From: Palaemon carinicauda
Lineage: Eukaryota > Arthropoda > Malacostraca > Decapoda > Palaemonidae
DNA: 64,000 nt
NCBI RefSeq assembly: GCF_036898095.1
Contig: NC_090768.1
Location: 43,104,260-43,168,259, forward strand
Direction: 5' to 3'
The notes beneath the pieces were generated by a model, which was given only the letters and a program-made list of their open reading frames with translations, made no database searches and was not told the DNA's origin. Position numbers and translations under genes: made by a program. Of this stretch, positions 35,410 through 46,200 are shown piece by piece; position 1 is the stretch's first letter, and every line of letters begins with the position of its first letter.

Positions 35410-36313
35410 TTTCCTCTTCCAGTACCTCGCTTTCCCAAATAGCAGATTTTTTTCTTGGACCTTAAAGTTAAGCATAACTTCTCGTCATCTACTATTAAAG
35501 GTTACAGGAGTATGTTGGCGACGGTTTTTCGACACAGGAACCTAGACCTTTCTAATAATAAAGATCTACGAGATTTACTTAGGTCTTTTGATACGACCAA
35601 GAAGATTCAAACAGCTCCCATCGCCTGGAATTTGGATGTTGTCCTTAAATTTCTCATGAGTGACAGATTTGAGCCTTTACACTCGGCTTCATTTAAGGAC
35701 TTAACCTTGAAAACCCTTTTTCTGGTTACCCTCGCCACTGCGAAAAGAGTTAGTGAAGTACACGCTTTAAGCAGGAACATTGGTTTTCGGAATGGGAAAG
35801 CCATTTGTTCTTTGCAATTGGGGTTCCTGGCCAAGAACGAAAACCCTTCTCGGCCATGGCCCAAATCCTTTGAGATTTCTAACCTTTCTGATTTGGCTGG
35901 CGTTGAATTGGAAAGGGTTCTCTGTCCAGTTAGAGCGCTACGGCTTTATGTGGACAGGACTAAGAATCTGAGAGATAACTCAGACGCTCTGTGGTGTGCA
36001 GTCCGGAAACCCTCGATGCCCATGTCTAAGAATGCCTTGTCTTTTTTCGTTAGATTGTTGATTCGAGAAGCTCATGCTCAGTGTGATGAGTCGGATCAGA
36101 GGCTCCTCAAAGTCAAGACACATGAAGTCAGAGCGGGTAGCGACTTCAGTGGCCTTTAAACAGAACCGTTCTCTGCAAAGTCTGATGGATACAACATTTT
36201 GGAGAAGTAAGTCTGTTTTTGCATCCCATTATTTGAAGAATGTTCAGACTCGCTATGAGGACTTTTTTACGTTGGGTCCTTTTATAGCGGCAAATGCGAT
36301 AGTAGGTGAATGA
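35200..36313 (+). pseudogene. DIRS-C tyrosine recombinase (two frameshifts)
   Basis: The core-binding domain LQTIEKLARARGFSKKAA and KVYQSKWELFREWC (35260-35390) is in one frame. A shift near 35453 leads to the catalytic part with TAKRVSEVHALS (about 35740), and a second shift falls near 36135, right after THEVRA, so HxxR is split from VATSVAFKQNR. FWRSKSVF and SHYLKN supply the Trp and the nucleophile Tyr (about 36230). Residues are complete, but the frame is not. Confidence 0.88.
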
Positions 36314-36698
36314 TCTACCACTACGTTCCCTTTTTTCCTAATACCCCTTTTCTATCTCTTGGAACTCGTTTGTTATGGTTGTTTGTGGAGATTGGGCGTC
36401 AGTCTTCCGCAATCTTTGATTTGGTTAGGTGGTCAATTTGTTCCTTGAGTGCACCCGGAACAAGGGTATTGGTTGAGGTTCTGTCATGTTATAGGTGGTT
36501 GTACCGTTTGACAGCTCCTAGAGATTTTCAGCCCGAGTGGATTACTAGATCTCTTAAGGATAGCGGACGAAATGAGGCAGAGTATCATTGCTGTCAGCTT
36601 CCTTATCAGATGAGAACTGCTTAAGTTTATTGTATGTAACCCTTAAGTGAATTTTCTATATGTAGCTGTCTCTGACCCGCCACCAAGGGGTGTCAATC

Positions 36699-36798
36699 AG
36701 CTCTTTTATATAACCAGCGGGTAAGTTCTATATTTAAAAATGATATTTTCATAATAAAATAAATTTTTGAATATACTTACCCGCTGGTTATATAAATT
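36699..36798 (+). repeat. DIRS-C internal complementary region
   Basis: 36699-36739 is a perfect complement of 30329-30369. 36740-36798 complements the right terminus ending at 37032. The circle junction read from it is AAAATATCAT|TTTTAAATAT. Confidence 0.92.
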
Positions 36799-36852
36799 TA
36801 ACACCCACCCTCCTCCCCTCTAGAGACTACCTATGGTATGGCTATGAGGCAT

Positions 36853-37032
36853 GGAAGAACTGGAGTTGGTGTGTAGTTCCACCTGTTCTACCGCTGGGGT
36901 GCGGTTGGTACACCTGGCGTATCTTCGATAGCGCGAGATTTGAATTTCTGCTCTGGCGTCAGGGACTTCAGCTCTTTTATATAACCAGCGGGTAAGTATA
37001 TTCAAAAATTTATTTTATTATGAAAATATCAT
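36853..37032 (-). repeat. DIRS-C right inverted terminal repeat
   Basis: Inverted copy of the left ITR. The outer end reads AGCGGGTAAGTATATTC. AATAAA occurs twice on the minus strand at 37009-37019, downstream of the INO80B stop. Confidence 0.9.
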
Positions 37033-37127
37033 ATTTTCTTCCAACACCAAGGGTAGTTGTAAACTGTCATAATGTCAGGCATAAATGAAACCATCATTTA
37101 AAAATAAATACCATTTACTTATAAAAT

Positions 37128-37275
37128 CTATTGGGCCCTAATCTTACTCTTATGTATAGCCAAATTTTTTTTATAACACTGAAGACTGCAAAGGGGAATT
37201 CCAGTTTCTGAACAAGAGTACTTCTTCGGATTTGAACAGCCTTCTACACCACACACCTTCACTTTCGGACATTCA
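37128..37275 (-). CDS. INO80B: INO80B coding exon 6 (HIT zinc finger, stop)
   Basis: The acceptor TTTTCCAG precedes TGAATGTCCG; the first T completes the split Ser codon from exon 5. It encodes CPKVKVCGVEGCSNPKKYSC... and ends LAIHKSKIRAQ with TAG at 37130-37128. All zinc-ligand Cys/His positions expected of a HIT finger are present. The intron before it (37276-45900) holds DIRS-E and an RTE-like LINE. Confidence 0.93.
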
Positions 37276-40200
37276 CTGGAAAAGGAAGAAAATATTACAG
37301 CCTACTAATACCTAAATACACCATTCACAATAACTGTATATCCTCTAAATTGCTACATCTTTCTCTTTAATGTATCAAAAGGAGCTGAAAAATGTTATTT
37401 TTATTAATAAAATAAATTTTTGAATATACTTACCCGGTGATCATATAAGCTGTCAGCTCTGCTGCCCGACAGAAAAACCTACGGTCAAAATACGCCAGCG
37501 ATCGCTATACAGGTAGGGGGTGTACATCAACAGCGCCATCTGTCGAGCAGGTACTCAAGTACTCCATGTAAACACAGAACCAATTTTCTCCTCGGTCCAC
37601 TGGGTCTCTATTGGGGAGGAAGGGAGGGTCCTTTAATATATGATCACCGGGTAAGTATATTCAAAAATTTATTTTATTAATAAAAATAACATTTTTCAAT
37701 ATTAAACTTAGCCGGTGATCATATAAGCTGATTCACACCCAGGGGGGTGGGTAGAGACCAGCATTACATGTTTACATTATTATGAGCTAAGTATTTTGTA
37801 TTTCATTTTAGCAGTTATTCAAAATAACAAACATAAAATAAATAAGTACCTGGTAAGGAAGTCGACTTGAACAATTACTCTGCCTTTTTAAGTACGTCTT
37901 CCTTACTGAGCCTCGCGATCCTCTTAGGATGCTGAGCGACTACTAGGAGCTGAAGTATCAAGGGTTGCAACCCATACTAAAGGACCTCATCAAAACCTCT
38001 AATCTAGGCGCTTCTCAAGAAAAGAATTTGACCACCCGCCAAATCAACCAGGATGCGAAAGGCTTCTTAGCCTTCCGGACAACCCAAAAACAACAATAAA
38101 AAACATTTCAAGAGAAAGATTAAAAAAGGTTATGGAATTAGGGGAATGTAGTGGTTGAGCCCTCACCCACTACTGCACTCGCTGCTACGAATGGTCCCAG
38201 GGTGTAGCAGTTCTCGTAAAGAGACTGGACATCTTTAAGATAAAAAGACGCGAACACTGACTTGCTTCTCCAATAGGTTGCGTCCATTATACTCTGCAGA
38301 GATCTGTTTTGTTTGAAGGCCACTGAAGTTGCGACAGCTCTAACTTCATGTGTCCTTACCTTCAGCAAAGCATGGTCTTCCTCATTCAGATGGGAATGAG
38401 CTTCTCGTATCAACAGTCTGATATAATAGGAAACTGCATTCTTTGACATAGGTAAAGAAGGTTTCTTAATAGCACACCATAAAGCTTCTGACTGTCCTCG
38501 TAAAGGTTTAGTTCGTCTTAAATAGAACTTAAGAGCTCTAACAGGGCATAAGACTCTTTCTAGTTCATTTCCAACCAAATTAGAAAGGCTTGGAATATCG
38601 AACGATTTCGGCCAAGGACGAGAAGGTAGTTCGTTTTTGGCTAGAAAACCAAGCTGTAAAGAACATGTAGCCGTTTCAGATGAAAATCCGATGTTCCTGC
38701 TGAAGGCGTGTATCTCACTGACTCTTTTAGCTGTTGCTAAGCAGACGAGGAAAAGTGTCTTTAAAGTGAGATCTTTAAAGGAGGCTGATTGTAGTGGCTC
38801 GAACCTTTCTGACATAAGGAATCTTAGTACCACGTCTAAATTCCAACCTGGTGTGGCCAAACGACGCTCCTTCGAGGTCTCAAAAGACTTAAGGAGGTCC
38901 TGTAGATCTTTGTTGTTGGAAAGATCTAAGCCTCTGTGACGGAAGACTGCTGCCAACATGCTTCTGTAACCTTTGATCGTGGGAGCTGAAAGAGATCTTT
39001 CCTTCCTCAGGTATAAAAGGAAGTCAGCTATTTGGGTTACAGAGGTACTGGTTGAGGATACTGATACCGACTTGCACCAGCTTCGGAAGACTTCCCACTT
39101 CGACTGGTAGACTCTAAGAGTGGATGTCCTCCTTGCTCTAGCAATCGCCCTGGCTGCCTCCTTCGAAAAGCCTCTAGCTCTCGAGAGTCTTTCGATAGTC
39201 TGAAGGCAGTCAGACGAAGAGCGTGGAGGCTTGGGTGTACCTTCTTTACGTGTGGCTGACGTAGAAGGTCCACTCTTAGAGGAAGAGTTCTGGGAACGTC
39301 CACCAGCCATTGAAGTACCTCGGTGAACCATTCTCTCGCGGGCCAGAGGGGAGCAACCAACGTCAACCTTGTCCCTTCGTGAGAGGCGAACTTCTGCAGT
39401 ACCTTGTTGACAATCTTGAACGGGGGGAATGCATAAAGGTCTAGATGGGACCAATCCAGTAGAAAAGCATCTATATGAACTGCTGCTGGGTCCGGGATTG
39501 GCGAGCAATAAGTTGGGAGCCTCTTGGTCATCGAGGTTGCAAAGAGATCTATGGTAGGTTGGCCCCATGTGGCCCATAGTCTCTTGCACACATCCTTGTG
39601 TAGGGTCCATTCTGTTGGGATGATTTGACCCTTCCGACTGAGGCGGTCCGCCATGACATTCATGTTGCCTTGAATGAACCTCGTTACTAGAGACAGGTTT
39701 AGATCTCTTGACCAGGTGAGGAGGTCCCTTGCGATCTCGTACAACGTCATAGAATGGGTCCCTCCTTGCTTGGAGATGTACGCCAAGGCCGTGGTGTTGT
39801 CTGAGTTCACCTCCACCACCTTGCCTAGAAGGAGGGACTTGAAGCTTTTCAAGGCCAGATGAACTGCCAGTAGCTCCTTGCAGTTGATATGTAACGTTCT
39901 TTGATCCGAGTTCCAAGTGCCCGAGCATTCCCGACCGTCTAATGTCGCACCCCAGCCCGTGTCCAATGCGTCCGAGAAGAGAACGTGGTTGGGGGTCTGA
40001 ACAGCCAGGGGCAGACCCTCTCTGAGGTAGATGTTGTCCTTCCACCAAGTCAGTGATGACTTCATCTTCTCGGAAATGGGGATCGAGACCGCTTCTAGCG
40101 TCTTGTCCTTTCTCCAGTGAACAGCTAGGTGAAATTGAAGGGGACGGAGGTGCAGTCTCCCTAACGCAATGAACTGGTCCAGTGATGAAAGCGTCCCTAT

Positions 40201-43200
40201 CAGACTCATCCACTGTCTGACTGAACATCGGTCCTTCTTTAGCATGTTCTGGATGCATCCTTGGGCTTGACTTATTCTGGGGGCCGACGGAAAAGCCCGA
40301 AAAGCTCGACTGTGAATCTCCATCCCTAGGTACACTATAGTTTGGGATGGGACCAGTTGGGACTTTTCCATATTGACCAGGAGACCCAATTCCTTGGTCA
40401 GATCTAGAGTCCACTTTAGATTCTCCAGACAGCGACGACTGGACGAAGCTCTTAGAAGCCAGTCGTCCAAATAGAGGGAGGCTCTGATGTCTGCTAAATG
40501 CAGGAATTTGGCAATATTCCTCATCAGTTTCGTAAAGACAAGAGGCGCCGTGCTTAGGCCAAAGCACAGGGCTTGAAATTGGTAGACAACCTTCCCGTAA
40601 ACGAACCTTAGAAAAGGTTGGGAATCTGGGTGGATGGGGATGTGAAAGTAAGCGTCCTTGAGGTCTAAAGAGACCATCCAGTCTTCCTTCCTGACCGCTG
40701 CTAGAACAGACTTTGTCGTCTCCATGGCGAACGTCTGCTTTGTGACAAAGACATTCAGAGCACTGACGTCTAGCACCGGTCTCCACCCTCCTGTCTTCTT
40801 TACCACTAAGAAGAGACGGTTGTAGAAGCCCGGGGATTGATGGTCCCGGACTTTGACTACCGCTCCCTTTTCTAGTAAGAGAGACACCTCTTGCTTCAAA
40901 GCTAGTCTCTTGTCCTCCTCTCTGTACCTGGGAGAGAGGTCGATGGGAGTCGTTGCTAGAGGGGGCTTGCGCAAGAACGGGATCTTGTACCCTTCTCTGA
41001 GCAACTTCACAGATTGTGCATCTGCGCCCCTGTCCTCCCAGGACTGCCAGTAGTTCTTGAGTCTGGCTCCCACTGCTGTCTGAAGAAGGTGGCAGTCAGA
41101 CTCTGCCTCTAAAGGACTTGGTACCTTTCTTCTTACTCCCACGTTTCCCTTCGGCACGAGCACCTCCTCTGCTGGAGGCTCTGCCACGAAAGGGCGGAAT
41201 AAATCTTGACGCTGGAGTATCCATCCTGGGTCTAGACACGGTAGGCAAAGGGGTGGCTTTGCGGGCAGATGACGCAACCAGGTCATGCGTGTCTTTTTGA
41301 ATCAAGGAGGCAGCAATCTCCTTGATCAACTCCTCTGGGAAAAGGCACTTAGAGAGAGGAGCAAACATAAGCTCCGATCTCTGACATTGTGTTACTCCAG
41401 CTGACAAGAAGGAGCAAAGGTTTTCCCGTTTCTTGAGGACCCCGGAAACGAACGAAGCCGCAAGCTCACTGGAACCGTCCCGTATGGCCTTGTCCATGCA
41501 GGACATAATGAGCATGGAAGTTTCCTTGTCAGAAGGGGAGGTCTTCCTGCTCAACGCTCCCAAACACCAATCCAAAAAGTTAAACACTTCGAAGGCTCTG
41601 AACACTCCTTTCATCAGATGGTCTAAGTCTGAAGGAGTCCAACAAATCTTGGAGCGTCTCATGGCCAGCCTGCGGGGAGAGTCTACTAGACTTGAGAAGT
41701 CGCCCTGGGCAGAGGCAGAAACTCCCAAGCCGAGAACTTCTCCCGTGGCATACCAGACGCTCGATCTGGAAGCGAGTTTCGCAGGGGGAAACAAGAATGC
41801 TGTCTTCCCAAGGTGCTTTTTGGACTGCATCCAATCTCCCAACACTCTTAAAGCTCTCTTGGACGAGCGGGCGAGGACGAGCTTCGTAAAGGCAGGCGCG
41901 GATGACTGCGTGCCTAAAGCGAACTCAGATGGAGGAGAGCGTGGGGCTGCAGAAACAAACTGATCAGGATACATCTCCTTGAACAGTGCAAGAACTTTTC
42001 TAAAGTCCAATGAGGGAGGCGTGGTCTTGGGTTCGTCGATGTCCGTGTGTGGGTCGTCAAGGTGTGCAGCGTCGTCATCATCAGAGAGTCCATCGTCTGA
42101 ATGCTGAGGAGGAAGCGGCAAAGGAGTAGGAATTGGCTGGTCAGCTGAGTCCGGCAGCACGGGTGCATGCGTGACTGCACTGGACGCAACGTCATGGAAC
42201 TGTTGGCCAGTCTGTGAGCTGGCAACAACCATAGCTGCGCGGGGGCGCAAAGCGTCTACTCCTGACTGTCTAGTCTGCTGTGGGCGAGTAGTGGTAACCA
42301 CAGTGGGTTGCGGAGGTTGACGCACCGCGTCAAAACAAAACAACTTAGGTTGTTGTTGTAACTCGCGAACGTCAACGGAGGGTTCCGTGCGTCGCTGAAC
42401 GTCAACATGCGGCTGGCAGGGTACACTGCGCATGGGTGGCGGGACTCTCACAGCTGGAGTGCGGGAGAAGGTAGCCTCAGCGTCTGCTGGACGCACAACC
42501 GTGGTTGGTTGTAGGCTAACGGGTGCAGCGTCAACCTTCTCCGCACGAAAGTCCTGCATTAAAGATGTTAACTGTGTCTGCATGGTCTGCAGCAAAGACC
42601 ACTTAGGGTCAACAGTAGCAGGTGCGGCAACAGACGGTGTTACTGCCTGTTGCGGTACCGCTTTGCCTCTCTTAGGAGGTGTGCAGTCATCGGAAGACTG
42701 CAGCGAGTCCGAACTGACCCAGTGGCTACAACTGGGCCGTTGGACTTGCGCGGAAGGGACCGACTTGCGTTTAAGAGGTCGTGAGACCTTGGTCCATTGT
42801 TTCTTCCGAGAAACATCTTCCGCAGACGAGGAATAAATGGGCTCTCTCGTCTTCTAGTGGGTGGGGCGATCTTGGCAAGATACGTCCGAAACCACGGAGG
42901 GAACGTCTGTCCGCTGATTAAAGCCTGTCGAACCCTTTGGTCGTACGACATTGCTTCTCCCCTGGGCTTGGGAGCTTGCAAGAGGTCCCGGACTGGGAGG
43001 ACGACAGGCACGAACAGACGCACCCTCAAGCGCAACACTAACACTTTCCACAACACTACCACTCACTTTGTCACTACCCACTGCACTCTTACCCTTCAAC
43101 TCCTTGACGTCTGCCATGAGTTGGTTACGGTCACTCGCCAATGACTCGACTCTCTCACCCAGAGCCTGGATGGCACGCATCATATCTGCAATCGAAGGTT

Positions 43201-46200
43201 GTTGAGTGCTAGAAGGGGGATCAGGAGCAACCACTACAGGGGAAGGAATAGGTTGTGGGGCATGGGGAGAGGAAAAATCAACGGAGCGAGATGAACTTCT
43301 CCTGACTCTATCTCTCTCTAGCCTACGTGAATATTTCAGGAATTCGAGAAAATCGAATTCCGAAAGCCCAACGCATTCCTCACATCGATCTTCCAATTGA
43401 CAGGTTTTACCCCGACAATTGGAACAAACGGTGTGCGGATCGATAGAGGCCTTCGGAAGACGCCTTGAACAGTCCCTAGCACTACACTTTCTGTATTTAG
43501 GGACTTGAGAAGGGTCAGCCATCTTGAATTAGTCAAAGGGGAATTCAAAATCTATCCAAGTCGTCAACAAATAATCCAAAATTAAATAAAAGAATGCAAG
43601 GAAGTATTGAAGATAACCTCTGCAAAGCGAAAACTAATAACTAGAAATGTGTACTTCACCAAAATCTGTGAAAACCAATCCAGTAAGCAACAGCGAATTT
43701 AGTAGGTCTTGCCGGTGGCACGACAGAGAGAAAATTGATTCTGTGTTTACATGGAGTACTTGAGTACCTGCTCGACAGATGGCGCTGTTGATGTACACCC
43801 CCTACCTGTATAGCGATCGCTGGCGTATTTTGACCGTAGGTTTTTCTGTCGGGCAGCAGAGCTGACAGCTTATATGATCACCGGCTAAGTTTAATATTGA
43901 AAAATGTTAATACTCATCAACCAATAATCTGACTGGCAATTAAATCCAGGATTTTATAAAAGATTTTAATAAAAAAAAAAATAACATGGACCATTGCGTA
44001 CAATAATAGCCATTAGACACCAAGGAATCTGAATTAAAGTCATGACCATAATTGAGAAACAAAAGTTTCAGAACTGTAAACATGTAGCCTAGATAGTAAT
44101 AATAGTAAACTGTACTGTATTAATATTTGTGAGATTCACATGGGAAACGTCCATGTGGAGGGTACTAACAAGGGCTCTCTTCCACTCATGGAATATTACA
44201 GTTTCAGCTACATTAAGCAGATCATCATACAAAATTACATACATACATACATATACCAAAGGCACTTCCCCCAATTTTGGGGGGTAGCCGACAACAACAA
44301 GAAACAAAACAAAAAAGGGGACCTCTACTCTCTACGTTCCTCCAACCTAACCAGGGACTCAGCCGAGTTCAGCTGGTACTGCTAGGGTGCCACAGCCCAA
44401 CCTCCCACATTTCCACCACAGATGAAGCTTCATACTGCTGAGTCCCCTACTGCTGCTACCTCCGCGGTCATCTAAGGCACTGGAGGAAGCAGCAGGGCCT
44501 ACCGGAACTGCGTCACAATCGCTCGCCATTCATTCCTATTTCTAGCACGCTCTCTTGCCTCTCTCACATCTATCCTCCTATCACCCAGAGCTTTCTTCAC
44601 ACCATCCATCCACCCAAACCTTGGCCTTCCTCTTGTACTTCTCCCATCAACTCTTGCATTCATCACCTTCTTTAGCAGACAGCCATTTTCCATTCTCTCA
44701 ACATGGCCAAACCACCTCAACACATTCATATCCACTCTAGCCGCTAACTCATTTCTTACACCCGTTCTCACCCTCACCACTTCGTTCCTAACCCTATCTA
44801 CTCGAGATACACCAGCCATACTCCTCAGACACTTCATCTCAAACACATTCAATTTCTGTCTCTCCATCACTTTCATTCCCCACAACTCCGATCCATACAT
44901 CACAGTTGGTACAATCACTTTCTCATATAGAACTCTCTTTACATTCATGCCCAACCCTCTATTTTTTACTACTCCCTTAACTGCCCCCAACACTTTGCAA
45001 CCTTCATTCACTCTCTGACGTACATCTGCTTCCACTCCACCATTTGCTGCAACAACAGACCCCAAGTACTTAAACTGATCCACCTCCTCAAGTAACTCTC
45101 CATTCAACATGACATTTAACCTTGCACCACCTTCCCTTCTCGTACATCTCATAACCTTACTCTTACCCACATTAACTCTCAACTTCCTTCTCTCACACAC
45201 CCTTCCAAATTCTGTCACTAGTCGGTCAAGCTTCTCTTCTGTGTCTGCTACCAGTACAGTATCATCCGGAAACAACAACTGATTTACCTCCCATTCATGA
45301 TCATTCTCGCCTACCAGTTTTAATCCTCGTCCAAGCACTCGAGCATTCACCTCTCTCACCACTCCATCAACATACAAGTTAAACAACCACGGCGACATCA
45401 CACATCCCTGTCTCAGCCCCACTCTCACCGGAAACCAATCGCTCACTTCATTTCCTATTCTAACACATGCTTTACTACTTTTGTAGAAACTTTTCACTGC
45501 TTGCAACAACCTTCCACCAACTCCATATAACCTCATCACATTCCACATTGCTTCCCTATCAACTCTATCATATGCTTTCTCCAGATCCATAAACGCAACA
45601 TACACCTCCTTACCTTTTGCTAAATATTTCTCGCATATCTGCCTAACTGTAAAAATCTGATTCATACAACCCCTACCTCTTCTAAAACCACCCTGTACTT
45701 CCAAGATTGCATTCTCTGTTTTATCCTTAATCCTATTAATCAGTACTCTACCATACACTTTTCCAACTACACTCAACAAACTAATACCTCTTGAATTACA
45801 ACACTCATGCACATCTCCCTTACCCTTATATAGTGGTACAGTACATACAAAATTGCTAGCATAAAATAGGAAAGTTATAAGTATAAATTATATAACTTAC
45901 CTTTCCTTTTGTGGCTTCAGGAAAAACTCAAAAGACTGCGGGACAGATATGGATATCATATTTTGATTATTGACATAGGTGTACATTGGAATTTCTTTTT
46001 TGTTGAACTTCATTCTGTTGTTAAACTTCTGCATTTTGGAATCTTGTTTCTTTAGCAGCCGGTCAACCGTCTTTTTCTGTGGGGAGGTATAAAAGAACAA
46101 AATATTACTTCATTGTTGAAAGTTGACAAGCAGACCATTTAAAATTCATTGAAATATTTCATATCATTAGCACGAAGCCACCAAGTCATATTTCGTATGG

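Larger units (their letters stand above)
30329..37032 (+). mobile_element. DIRS-C retrotransposon (young ITRs, frameshifted ORFs)
   Basis: The left end begins TTTTAAATATAGAAC; the right end finishes GAAAATATCAT. The ICR at 36699-36798 contains both ends joined. The two ITRs differ at about 2 of 150 positions, so the copy is recent. Even so, gag, pol and YR carry about seven single-base frameshifts and one stop. It lies just downstream of INO80B on the opposite strand, its right end 95 bp from the INO80B stop codon. Confidence 0.93.
37392..43903 (-). mobile_element. DIRS-E retrotransposon, nearly intact, in the last INO80B intron
   Basis: Oriented like the host gene. On the minus strand it starts TTTTCAATATT at 43903 and ends AATAACAT at 37392. 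ITRs differ at about one position in 150. Pol and YR are uninterrupted, and gag has one stop codon. This is the best candidate for a recently active copy in the window. No target duplication other than the 11-bp TGAAAAATGTT shared by both junctions. Confidence 0.95.

Noticed and set aside
38138..40786. A single 882-residue recombinase protein in DIRS-E
   Set aside because: Only the last ~400 residues are recombinase. The first ~480 overlap pol in another frame and have no recognisable domain, so I start the CDS at 39331 and report the open overlap as a finding.
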